A stretch of DNA of 64,000 nucleotides from Tetrahymena thermophila SB210 (taxonomy: Eukaryota > Ciliophora > Oligohymenophorea > Hymenostomatida > Tetrahymenidae): the NCBI RefSeq assembly GCF_000189635.1, contig NW_002476535.1, positions 248,001-312,000 on the forward strand. The letters run 5' to 3'. Under the pieces are notes generated by a model that saw only the letters and a list, made by a program, of their open reading frames with translations, made no database searches and was not told the DNA's origin. This document shows positions 13,751-29,177 of this stretch, in pieces; positions within the stretch are counted from its first letter, which is position 1; each line of letters opens with the position of its first letter. The translations under genes were made by a program, and so were the position numbers.

Positions 13751-15834
13751 ATGAGTTTCAAGATAATATAACCTAAATCGCCTTTCAAGTAAAGGTCTGT
13801 ATCACCTAATTAGAAGAAAAACTAATAAAAAATAGCTAATTTTGAAAACTCATTTTATGGTGAGACAAGTGATTATCAAAATTTTAAAATGAGTAGAATC
13901 TTAGATAATTAAACTCATTTAATTTAACCTGAAGTAAAATAATTATACTTGCTATATTTTTAAGAAGCTTAATCGATATTAATTTTTATATTTGTTAAAC
14001 AGCCATTAAGCAATATAAAGGAAATAGCTAGGGATATATTAGATCTGGCGCAAAATCACTAGGATGATTCTTATGAAAAAAATGTAATTATAAACAAGAA
14101 AAAATAATAAAATAAAAATGCATTTTAATTAAATAAAGTTAAAATCATCTAAATAGATTGATCCTCTTGATACAGTTAACAGGCTGCTGAATGCTGAATA
14201 TAAAAAGAAGGAAAAAATACTAAATAAATAGATAAACGTTTATATGGATGAATTAGCAGAGATGTAAAGTGGCGTAAAGATAAATCCTAAATCAGAACAT
14301 ATCCTAAGAAACAAGAATTACTAACCTATTCACTTAAGGACTGAAGAGGTGATTTAATAAAAATAGGAAAAATTATATAAATTATATTAGCAATATTAAG
14401 AAGAAAAAGAGTTGAAAGATCCTTAACCCTCTTTCACTCCAAATCTTGAAAAACATAATCAAATACATAAGAGAACCTTTTAAGAATTTATATCAGACAT
14501 GGACAACTGGATTGAAAAGAAGAATAAAAATAAACAAGTTAACACATATCAAGTTATATCTTAGTAGATGGAAAAAACCACTTTTAAGCCTAAAATAAAT
14601 AAAAAATCTTTATAAATTTTGAAAGTAAATTGATTTTTAACGACTATTTTTTTATTAAATATTAAAAACGAAGCGATTATATTTAACTTGTTTTCTGATG
14701 AATATAATTTCTTTGCTTTAACTTAAGAAGAAAGATATTTTTAGTATAAAGTTATTATTTTATTTAATTAAATTATATTTGAATTATATATTCTAGGAAA
14801 AGAATAAAAACTAAGAAAATTTAGACCTAGCAGCAAGAATGGAGATTAAAAGCAAAGAGTATGAGCAAAACAAGAAATAATTAGAAATGCAAATTAAATA
14901 AAAATACTCTTACACTCCTTAAATTAATTAAAAATCCAAAAGAATGGCAAGTCGTTCTTAAAATAAAAGAAATTTTAAAGATGGAACTGCTGCATCAAAC
15001 TCAAAATCTCCTCCTAAATCGAAAAATTTTGTTATAGAAATGCCACATAATAAAAATTTAGATACTTCACCAAGAACTTTAGTAAAATCTCATAGTTCAA
15101 TTTCTATAAGACAAAATCAAAGTTCAATAAGACCTTCTTTAAAAAATGATATCTAAAACAGTAACAATAAGCTGTAGCAATAAGAAAATATTAGTTTTCA
15201 AAGATAGTCTTCGTTCGATTAGCTAAAACCAAATCAAAGTTATTCTAATGATTTCAGGGTAGATGAAATTGCCAATAATCGAGAAGAAATATTGAAAAAA
15301 CTCAGTGATTATGATAAATTTAAATAATATGCAGATAATAAGCTTGTTTAGAGTTAATCAGCAAGAAATGAAGAAAATGTTAGATAGCAATAGTAAATCA
15401 GAGAAAGAATTTAATAATAAAACAACAATTTCAACAAAGTATAATTTTTGGAAACTGTTTAGCAATATAATGTTTCTAAAGACTCAGATTTGAGTTCAAA
15501 TCATATGAATTAATAGAGGTCAGTTTCACCTTTCTAAAATAATAGTGCATTGCATAGCAATCAGTCTTCTTATTTTCATACAAGAAAGAAATCTCATAGT
15601 AGATCAATATCACCTAATCAAAATCACTAACAATAAGTTAGTAAATACAGCTAAAAAATGACATTATCTCCAAGTAAAAATTCCTAAACTCGATCTTTAT
15701 AGCTATAAGACAGCTAAAGACAATCAAACAATTATGCATTATCATCAAAGGACAGTGTCAATTAAGTTTTATATCACCCAAATTTGGATTTTATTATTGG
15801 AATACTCTCTAAAAAAGAAAAGATAAATAAATGA
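13751..15834 (+). CDS. Gln/Ser-rich protein with FxPxI-type repeats
   Basis: Four exons, 13751-13933, 14003-14083, 14157-14624 and 14797-15834, join in frame to 589 residues. The introns are GTAAAA..CAG, GTAATT..TAG and GTAAAT..TAG, and TGA is at 15832-15834. The protein is highly charged and rich in Q, S, N and K. It carries short motifs of the form TFKPKINKKS (end of exon 3), YSYTPQINQKSKRMASRSQ (exon 4) and SFTPNLEKHNQIHKRTF. Such FxPxI/TPxI segments are common in protist ciliary and cytoskeletal proteins, but I cannot assign a family. The last exon is mostly disordered, with repeated SRSxSP-like stretches that could be phosphorylated. Confidence 0.75.
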
Positions 15835-16292
15835 ATACTATCTATAACAATTAAATAAAATATTTCTAATTAAACTATAATTAAGCTTATCTAAAGATCA
15901 TTAATTCATCCATTATTTTATCACAGTTCAATATTTTCACAAGTTCATATTGTATACTAGATAAAATTTCTAAAATTTATAAATAAAAAGTATAAAAAAT
16001 AGAATTATTTTTTTTATTAATTAATTATTAAATTAAATTGATTTTCAATAAAAAAATAAAATTCACACAAATAAAAAAAAATAATTATTTTAAAATTAAT
16101 TAAATTTAGATTTAACTTTATCATTTTTATTATAGAACATTTAATAGAATTATAATATTAATTAATCAATGTCTAGAAATTAATTATTTATCAAAAATTA
16201 AAATCTGCAAATTTAATTTATTAGATAAATTATATTAAGTTTATCTTTCAAACTAAAGTAAATAAGTATTCAAATAGATAAATATATTATAA
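15835..16292. other. Intergenic upstream of Prp16
   Basis: About 460 nt between two plus-strand genes. It is AT-rich and presumably holds the Prp16 promoter; nothing else stands out. Confidence 0.5.
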
Positions 16293-20142
<3,850 letters not shown>

Positions 20143-21133
20143 ATATTTTTAAAAGTTAAGATAACTTAAAATGATTATTTAAAATTGTATTAATCATTAA
20201 TAATAAACAAAGCAAAATGTTATATATTAAACTGTAAAAATTAATCAATTAATTATTTTTATTTATTTATTTATGTTTCAAAATTTATTTTATTATTTTT
20301 CTCTTATCCTCTAAAGTTATTCTTAAAACATTTTTTTAAATTTTACTTTCAGTATTTTTTTCTCTTTTAATAAAAAACTAAAATTATACTTTTATTAAAA
20401 ATAATATCGCTAGTTATATTTATAAATTAATTTTTTTCATCAAAGAAATAATTAACACAACTAAAAATCTGAGTTCTCCTTAAAAGATGTAAAACTTCTT
20501 TAATGTATAAATGCAAAATGCATACAATCAAAAAACTAATTATAATTAAAAAATTCTAAATCAATGTAACGAAATTCATAAAAAAAATATGAAATATCTT
20601 TTCTTTAATGATAATCAAAAAAATATATTTTGAAGATAAAGGTAAATCAAAAAATAGTAAAATATTTAAATTTACTAAATTAAACAGAGAGATATGAATT
20701 TAAATATGAAATAAGTAGTAAAAATTACTTTATAGATGAATGATAAATATATTATTTATTTTGAAATATTTTATTAGCTTAATTATATTGAATTTTACTT
20801 CTGAAATAATTTTGATATTTTAAAGATAAGTCAATTTTAAGTATTGACTAAAATTTTTAAAGAATAAAAAAAATATACTCTTGCATTTAAACATAATTTC
20901 TTAGGAAAATAAAAAAAAATAAGTTAGTTATTTTGTTTACTTTTTTATATAATTTTAAAATAGATTTAAGAATTTCAAAGATAAATTATATTTAACTTTT
21001 AATTTTATAAAAGATAATTAAATTCAAAAAAATAAATAACATTTTATAAAAGATAAAGACTAATTTTTAACATATTTAAGTTAACGATTCTATCTTTAGC
21101 CCATTTTAATAAAATTTGGCTGACTGAATGTTT
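20143..21133. other. Intergenic, AT-rich
   Basis: About 990 nt between two plus-strand genes. A 48-codon open frame at 20487-20633 is Asn/Gln-rich and is not convincing as a gene. The promoter of the next gene should lie at the 3' end. Confidence 0.5.
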
Positions 21134-22473
21134 ATGAGTTCCACAAAAATTAACAAATTAAAAATTGATTTATTTATAAAAGTAAAGTATTTAAGATACT
21201 CAGATGATAATCAAAATTAAAATCAGGTATTTATATTTTTTGATCAAACAAATTTAATAATTTCTTTTACTTAAAACTTGCGCAAAAATTATAAATCAAT
21301 ATAATATTTGATTATTTTTAATATAAAAAATACTTAAAGCTAACATTTTATTTAAGGGATACTACAACTTAAATCATATTATCTTTCATGCCTTTTTAAA
21401 TTGATCCATCATCATAATATTTAGATAGGTAACTTTTCATGAGTATCCTATAATATGAAGAGCTGTTGCTTGATGGCTAATTTAATAGAGAAATAGTAGA
21501 AAATCTGATTTCTTTATATGCTTAGTGCGTAGAGTTTTATGATTCTATAAAAGACCCTATAAAATTTTATTTCCTTGAAAAAATGCAAATTATTTTATGT
21601 CATGAATAAACTCTTAAAGAGATTGTAACTCCAAAAAATAAGGAAAAAAGTATAGATAAATACTAAAAGTAGAAAATTTAAAAAGAAAAAAATGTGATAA
21701 TTGATGATGATTTTAAAAATGAAGTTTTACATCTCTAACGTTAAGAGAATAATCAAGATTTAATATAAAATTTTAATGAAATAATATAATCGTAGCAAAA
21801 TTAAGATAGTTTTGATGAAAAGGAAGATGAAGACTCTAACTATTAAGATTTAGATAACTTTTCTGATTAATAATTTTCTTAATCACACATTAGCAATCAC
21901 AAAGAAACAAAGCTTAGTCTGTAGTAAATGAAATTAAAATATAAGTAAAATTGCAGAGTAAGAAATAAACTAATTTTTTAATTTGTAATGTATACATAAA
22001 AATTTGAATCCTATTTTTATAATAAAGTCCTAAATCAAATATAGTATTTCAAAAAAAAGACTTGAAAGATCAAAAAGAGTTGGTATGTATTTATAAATTC
22101 ATTAGGAGTCTAATATAAATTAAGCTGAAACAATGGGATCTCTCTTTTAAAGTTTTGTAGATAACAACGAAAAGCAAGCAAATTAAGTTAAGCTCAACTT
22201 AAATTAATAATAATAAGAAGTTGAGAGAAGATTACAAAGGAGAAAAAGTATTTTTTTATTTATTTATTTCCTAGTTTATAAAATATAATTTAATTACTCA
22301 TTTTTAATTATAATTAAGCACTAAAAGAAGGAGGTTAAAATAATGTCTCTTTGGCTTTAAAATAAACAAATTAAGTCAATGAGAAAAGCTAAAGATTAAA
22401 TAAAGAAATTAAAGTAAGTTATGATGATCAAGATTTAGAAAATTTAGATCCTGACGAGCAAAGCATAAATTGA
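21134..22473 (+). CDS. Unrecognised 332-residue protein
   Basis: Exons 21134-21186, 21357-21944, 22045-22247 and 22319-22473 total 999 nt and keep frame across all three introns, ending at TGA 22471-22473. The N-terminal third is helical and hydrophobic (IDLFIKVKDTTTQIILSFMP, EELLLDGQFNREIVENLISL, YFLEKMQIILCHEQ). The rest is acidic and Gln/Asn-rich (DSFDEKEDEDSNYQDLDNF) and ends VSYDDQDLENLDPDEQSIN. I recognise no domain. The first exon boundary (donor within GTATTTAAG) was chosen because only it keeps the frame with the conserved-looking exon 2. Confidence 0.65.
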
Positions 22474-23238
22474 TAGTTCTTATTTTCCTTATTATAACAA
22501 ATTTTGTAAAAAAGTGATAGCTCTTAATTAAAATTTTTGATTACCTAATTTATTCATAACAAATCTTTTCCCTATTTATTATCTATATATCTGTTTTTAT
22601 ATTTTTGAAATGAATTGCTTATTAAACTGTTTTATAATATGCACAATACTTAGATAATTTAACTGATAAGTCCACAATATACATACCAATTTACCAGATA
22701 ATTATAAAACACAATACCTATTTATTTTTCATATTTTTTTGTCAAGGCATACAAATTCATAAACACAAGAATATTAAATACAAATTATGTTTAAAAATTT
22801 ACAATATTTGAAATTTTTATCAATTAGTTTAAAAATTTAAAGAAATTAATTAAAAATAAGAAAACATTCAAAACTATGAAAAATATTTTTTTTTTCATAT
22901 TTTATTTTGTAATTTTTTTTACTGTAATATCACTTATTCAATAAATGTAGATACAAAAATTGATTATTAGGTAGTTTTCATGCATTTTATTTTAAATATC
23001 TAATTCAATTTATCTAGTTGTAATATTATAAAAAGCAAATGATTTTATTTTTTATTTTTAATTTCTTTAAATTCACAAAATATAGTTAATATTGTCAAAT
23101 TATAAAAAAAGAAACAATTATAAATTAAACACTTTTTACAATGAATGATGAATAGGCACAAAACCTTCTTTTTTTAATGATAGTATTTTATAAATTTCAG
23201 TCTATGTATTTATTTATTCATTAATTTTTATCTTTAAT
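22474..23238. other. Intergenic, AT-rich
   Basis: About 765 nt of convergent 3' flanks. I see nothing beyond AT-rich sequence until the GC-richer island that begins at about 23239. Confidence 0.5.
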
Positions 23239-23331
23239 TACCGTAATCCCCTGTTAAGAATTTTGTACAAGTTACGAGGCAAGGATCAAATTTTATTTAT
23301 TATACCTCATAAATTTATGTGGTTTTTTTTT
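23239..23331 (+). ncRNA. Candidate small RNA gene with 3' hairpin and oligo(T)
   Basis: An island clearly richer in G+C than its surroundings (ACCGTAATCCCCTG, GTTACGAGGCAAGG) ends in an inverted repeat, 23305-23313 paired with 23314-23322 around AAATTT, followed by nine T residues. A terminal hairpin plus a T run is what an RNA polymerase III transcript would look like. No open frame fits. I could not match it to U6, U2, 5S, SRP RNA or telomerase RNA from memory. Strand is inferred from the T run. Confidence 0.35.
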
Positions 23332-23527
23332 ATTTTAGATGTTTCAGCAAAAATTAATAAAATATAATTTATAATTTCTAAATATAATATTATTTATTTA
23401 TTATTAAATATTAAAATTTTATAAAAATAACTCTAAATTTTTACAAAAATAAAGTTACAAATTAATTTATTACAATTAAATTTAATATTTTATTATGTTT
23501 ATATATATTTATTATTATCTTATTTAA

Positions 23528-24741
23528 TCAAAAACATTTTCTGTGAACAATTGTTGGACCTACTTCATCATATTCAGCCCTAGTAACCCAAGAAGATTAG
23601 AAAGATGAAAGGGATGATAAGATTGATCCACCAATAAAAACTGAGTATTTTCTTTCTGGTGGAGCTACTACTCTAACTTTAATACCAGGTGGAGCAAGAG
23701 CACTAATATCCTTGGATATTCTTTCTGCTATACCATCAAACATAGTTGTACCTCCAGATAAAACAATATTTTCATAAAGATCTCTTCTAACATCGATATC
23801 ACAGCTCATAATGGAGTCAAATGCTAGTTCACTTATTCCTTTATATTCTTTACCAATAAAGTGAGGTTTGAAAAGTAACTCAGGGACTCTAAATCTTTAA
23901 TCCTAAACTGTGACCATATTTCCATCAGGTAATTCATATTATTTATGTTTAGAAGAATTATTTTAGTAAGCCTTTAATTCTGCTTCATAATCGAGTGCTA
24001 CATAACAACATTTTTCTTTAATGTCTCTTATTATTTCCCTCTCAGCTGAAGAATAAAAATTCAAACCAACTTCATACATCAGTTTCATTAAGTATTCAGT
24101 AAGATCTCTACCAGCTAACTCATTTTTTTTTATAGCATGAGGTAATGCAAATCCTTCAAATATAGGAACTGTATGGGTAACACCGTCACCAGAATCTACA
24201 ACAATACCTAAAAAATATTTTAAAATTTTTAAATAAATTTATATTTTTAAATTAATAATTATTTATAATTTGTTAAACTTTTATATGTAAAAAAATTACC
24301 TGTAACTCTACCAGCAGAATACAAAGATAAGACAGCTTAAATTTATACATAAAATGAAGGGACATTGAATGTTTCAAACATAGTCCTTGCCATTTTTTCT
24401 CTGTTTTACTTAGGATTCATGGGAGCTTCAGTCAACATGCATGGATGTTCGGATGGATCAATTCTTAGTTCATTATAGAAACAATGTTGCCATATTTATT
24501 CCATATCATCGTAGTTAGTAACTACACCATGCTCAATAGGATATTATAAATTCAATACACCTTTTTTAGCTAAAGCTTCATCTCCAATGTAGATTTCCTT
24601 TTATTCAAAAGTTGTATTTAAATATTTTGGTCTACCAACTATTGAAGGAAAATCAGTTCTAGGAGCATCATCGCCAGCTATACCAGCTTTGCATCTTCCA
24701 GATCCATTATCAATAACTACAGCAGGAGAAGTTTCAGACAT
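23528..24741 (-). CDS. Divergent actin
   Basis: A conventional-size actin-family protein of 373 residues. Two exons (24741-24300 and 24207-23528) are separated by a 92-nt intron at 24299-24208 that splits a Gly codon after SAGRVT. It shows all actin landmarks in order: phosphate loop 1 [39 protein letters not shown]-like [28 protein letters not shown], the sensor region [40 protein letters not shown] and the C-terminal IVHRKCF. It departs from canonical actin in the DNase-I loop ([14 protein letters not shown] in place of the HQGVMVGM type, two residues shorter) and in [11 protein letters not shown]. It is therefore probably a paralogue rather than the main cytoplasmic actin. An Arp is less likely, since no long insertions are present. 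Confidence 0.93.
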
Positions 24742-26109
24742 TTAAAATATCTAATTATTTAGTTTTATTTTTTATTTTATTTTTATTTATTTATTTTGAT
24801 TTAAAATTATTATGAAAAATGAAATTTATTTTTAAAGAAACTTTTGGACTAAGAAAAAAAACAAAAAATTGATGTAGAAACATTTTTAATTAAAGGATTT
24901 TTTAGATTTAATATTTTTTAAGGTTATTTACCTTAAAATTTCTCTTAAAATTTATTATAAGGGCAAAACAATCAAAAAAATGAATGGCAGCTTTGAAAGA
25001 AAACAATAGAACTAGAATGATAAAAAAGTAAAATAATTTTGCGAATTGCTAAATCATTTATATGTTAATGAATTTAAATCATAAAAAATAATTTTACTCA
25101 CAAATATTGTAAGTAATATTTTTAATCTATCAATTCTTCATTAAGAATAAATTATTGTGTTTTTATTTTATTTATTCTAACAAACTAAATTCATAAATAA
25201 ATATTTTACAAAAATAATACATTTTCGCAGTTAATATAATAAAATATGCAAGCTATAAAAAATATATATTATATTTAAATTTTACATTTTTACTTCTACA
25301 AATTCCTTTTTAAATTTAATTTTAAGTAATTATCTTTTTTCTATATAGGATTTGATCAGAAAAAACCTTCACATAATATCTAATTTACCTTTAACTTAAA
25401 ATATTAAAATTTTTAAGGTAACTTACCTGATTATATAGTTTAAGAAAAGAGTGTAGTCACTTTTTCCTTTAAAATTTTTGCTATTATTAATTTAAGACAC
25501 CATTTTAACAAAGAGGCTTAAAAACATCATGAAAGACTAAGTAAATTTTGATTTATTATTTATATTAATAAAATCAGTTAAAAATATGAAGAAATTATAT
25601 AAATAACAATGAAAATAATTTTAAATTTTCAAATCACTAAAAGAAAATACATCATCAATAAAATGAATATTTACATATAAATATTTAAACTAATATTAAT
25701 AAAATAGATGAAATTTGTAGAAAAGCTCTAATTTTAAAAGCTTTAACAAATCTATTCTCAAATAGAAACAATAGACAAGAAATAATTTAAATTATATTAA
25801 CTTACAAAAATAAATATGGAGATTTGTATTAGTTTAAATATATACTATAATTTTATCAATTTTCATGTATAAAAATTAACAAAAATAAAAATTTTTAAAT
25901 TTATTTTTAACTATTTCATTTAAGAGTTGAGATTATGTATGTATGAAAGATAAATAATTAACTTAAAAAGTATTTTAGATATCTCAATAATAAAATAAAT
26001 ATATGTTTTGAAGGAAATAATAATGTAAATTATTGTTATTTTTATTCTATTCTAAATAATTTAAATTGATAATAAAACTATCCTTTAAAAAATTTAAAAT
26101 AATTATTTC
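24742..26109. other. Intergenic, AT-rich, upstream of actin
   Basis: About 1.37 kb. The part next to 24741 should be the actin promoter. The rest is low-complexity AT sequence with no gene I can support. Confidence 0.5.
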
Positions 26110-26227
26110 TTAGTCGTAAGAGAGTTAAAAAAGTAATACTGAAAAAAAAATGTGATAATGCCTTATAAGTACTAATGCGAATGAGAGTGCTGGGATTGGG
26201 TTTACCTCTGTAAACTCTTTTTTTTTT
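26110..26227 (+). ncRNA. Candidate small RNA gene with strong 3' hairpin and oligo(T)
   Basis: A GC-richer stretch (TAATGCGAATGAGAGTGCTG, then GGATTGGG) ends in an eight-base-pair hairpin. GGGTTTAC (26198-26205) pairs with GTAAACTC (26210-26217) around a CTCT loop. Ten T residues follow directly (26218-26227). This is a textbook layout for an RNA polymerase III 3' end. The 5' end is not defined; a GTGATAA-like box near 26152 could suggest a box C/D snoRNA, but no clear box D is visible. Family unknown. Confidence 0.4.
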
Positions 26228-27059
26228 CCAATCATTTTTGAATTAAAAATTTTTTTACATACATTTTTCAATAATCAACAATATTATGTTCTTACAATTA
26301 TTATTAATTAAATAAAAATATTGTGTGAGCGTTGTATTTTCTATGTTAAGTACATACATACATGCACTTTACTAAAAATTGAATGCTTACTAGAAATAAA
26401 ATATTTACTAATTTTAGATTTGAAACCACATTTTTTAAAGAATATTTTTTCAAACTAAATTGTAAATTTTTAATTAACAAATCATTTTAATATTTAATAT
26501 AGGTGTTTAAATAATTTTTAATAGTTATTTTTTTCCATATCCATTAAAAATAAAAGTAAAAATTACTAATACTAATCTAATCAAGATTTAAAATATACCA
26601 ATAAATTATATGTAAGTAAAATTTTTAAAATATCAAAAATAGCAATAAAAAAAACAAAAAATTAATAAATTTAATTTTGAAAAATTTCATAAATTATAAA
26701 AAATACTTAAAATAGCGATAAAATGATACCAAGTTCTATCATTTTATATAATAGGTATATGCATTATTTAAACAGTTAAGTTTTTAAATATTTGTTTTAG
26801 AATTTTATGATATTATTTCAATAATTAAAAAAATTAATTTTACTACAAATAATAGTTTAAAGGAGTTTTGGTATTTTATTTTTACTAAGTTGTTTACAAT
26901 ATAATATAATTCAGAGATGCTAATACACAAATATACTCATAAAAATGTATACAATTTAATAATATTAAGAAGAAGACTAGTAGGAAAAAGAGTTTTTATT
27001 ATAATCTATTTAATTTTATTTTTAACTAAAAATTATGATTTCTAAAGGAAATTTGCTAT
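26228..27059. other. Intergenic, AT-rich
   Basis: About 830 nt downstream of the candidate RNA and of the INCENP-like gene's stop. I see no supported feature. An apparent plus-strand frame entering the INCENP-like gene is antisense shadow. Confidence 0.5.
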
Positions 27060-29177
27060 TCATTAAATTAGCTTTTTCTTTATAGAATTAAAAGAATTTT
27101 GTAAAAAGGACTTGAATTTTGATTGCATTTTCTATTTTTTATTTGGAGTTTAAGATGTTGCATTAATCAAATCAATTACTTAATCAGGGGTATAATCTTA
27201 TCTCCAATTAGCTGAAGAACCTCTTCCTTCATCATATCTTTTACCAGTATTCTTAAATACTTCCCTTAGCTGGAGGCTTTCAACAGCGAATAGACCAAAT
27301 AGCTTAGCTGGATCATCTCCCCTTGCCTTTTATTCTCTCACTTTTTCAGTTACTTAATTTAAGTCTTAAGCCCATGCTGGAACTTCTTTGTTATTGCAGT
27401 ACAAAATTTTTCTTTACTTGACAGTTTTTAATTTTTATGGACTTTGTAGTAGTTATTTATTTTGATAAATGTAAGGATTCATACTATTGCTGTCATTATT
27501 ACTCATAGATATAAACATATTTTAGTTCATCGATTATTAAGATTCTTGTTGCTATCCTCCTTTTGATTAATAGTTATGAAAATTTATTCCTTGGAATGAG
27601 TCTTAAGAAAATGTTGGAATATTTTTGAAATTTTATTAAGAACTATTTGAAGTTTCATCATAGAATAATGGTTGATTATATCCAAATCCAAAAGTGTTTT
27701 GAGTGAAATAATCTGAGTTTATTGGATTAAAGGTTTTGCTATTCTCATTCGATCCTGAAAGTTAAGAAGAATTAGTTTCAAAGATATTTTGGTTCTTATT
27801 GTTGAACTTATTTGAAGGAATGTTAAATATAGTATTGTTATTGTAATTTTCATTGTTTAAAAACAATTTATCATTAAAATGCTCTTCTTTATTCACCCAG
27901 TTGAAAATTGGTGAGCCTAAATTAGAGCTTTCATTTGAAGAATAATCAGTCATTTCATAATCATTTTCTTATTCATCTTCATCTAATAAGATATTATTAT
28001 TTCCATGAATATAGAACCCCTCAGGTAATTGTTGTGGTTGCATACTATTAGCTTGAATATATTCATCATTTTCATTAAAATTTAATTATATTTGTCCATC
28101 ACTATAACTTATTGATGAACCAGGAAGAAGCATTGACTCTTGGTTATATTAATCATGGTTTGAATCTTTAGCTCTCTCGGGTTACTATTGACAGAATTAA
28201 GTATTGTTTCCTGTGTTTGAGCAAAAATCTTCTATATTTATTTGTTCAATCTTCTGAGAAATTTCAAAATTTTCATTCTTAATTTCCTCTTTTGGTTTCA
28301 CTTTAATTTCTGAAAATTATTCTATTAAAGATTTTCTACACTAATTTCCATTAACACCTTTTTTAGCCACTTCTAGAGTGTTACTTTTTTTATTACTGTT
28401 TTCGTTAATCATTTATTTTCCTGTTTTTTATTCTTTTAAACTCTTTAAGCTTAAGCGAGATTAAGTCATTTCACATTAATTAGGTTCTGCTTATTAATTA
28501 ATTAATTAAAAACATGTTAAAAGGTATGAAAAATAAAATAATTTATTTTAATTACGATGAGAGCCATTCTTTTTTTTAGAAGAGGAAGTTGATGATTCAA
28601 TTATATTTACACCATTTATTTTAACAACCAATTCTTTGCTTTAGTTTAAAGTATTATTTTGCTATTAATTAGATAATTAATTTTTATTAGACTATCTCTA
28701 CTTTTTTTATGAAGTTTGTAAGATAGTTTTATTACCTTCTTCCATAAAATCTAAATCTAACTAAAGAAGGTCTTTTGATAGATCATTCATGAATTTGTCA
28801 TCAAATATTTTCTTTTAAGATTTTAAATTTTAAGAGCTAGAAGGCATTTTCATCTTTTTTAATTAATTAGATTCTTCCTTATCAATTTTTTGCTGATCTA
28901 ATTCTTTTAATGTAGGATTATCAATTCTTTTTCTTGGTTTTTTAAGCTTGCTTAGCTTTGCAATTTATTCAATGTGCTATTCAGCCAAATCTAATTTCTT
29001 TAGTAAAAAATTGTCATAGAAATCTATTATTTTTTAACTCGAATTATCTAGCTTGCTAGTAAATTGAAACAGTAGTTAACCAAAATCTTATTAATGACTA
29101 TAATTATTTCCATATTAACAACTGTTGCTATTGTTTAAAACTTTGTTATTGCTTATATAAGAGGCACACTGTAACAT
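27060..29177 (-). CDS. INCENP-like protein with C-terminal IN-box
   Basis: About 683 residues, ATG at 29177 and TGA at 27062-27060, with one probable 66-nt intron (28555-28490). Most of the protein is disordered and Asn/Ser/Gln-rich. It begins with a short charged coiled-coil segment (KLDLAEQHIEQIAKLSKL-like). The last roughly 105 residues hold a match to the INCENP IN-box, which wraps and activates Aurora B in the chromosomal passenger complex. It has VPAWAQ (W at about residue 580; human PTWARG), AKLFGLF (human NLLELFG), LREVFKNTGKRY (human LEDIFKKSKPRY) and RGSSANW (human RTSSAVW). The two serines of the TSS motif, which Aurora phosphorylates, are kept while the Thr is Gly. The assignment rests only on this box; no N-terminal CEN domain is evident, as expected for a fast-evolving family. 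Confidence 0.8.

Noticed and set aside
20487..20633. 48-codon plus-strand frame beginning MQNFFNVQMQN
   Set aside because: It is short and Asn/Gln/Lys-rich, has no continuation by splicing and shows no homology I can see. It is within chance expectation when TGA is the only stop in AT-rich DNA.
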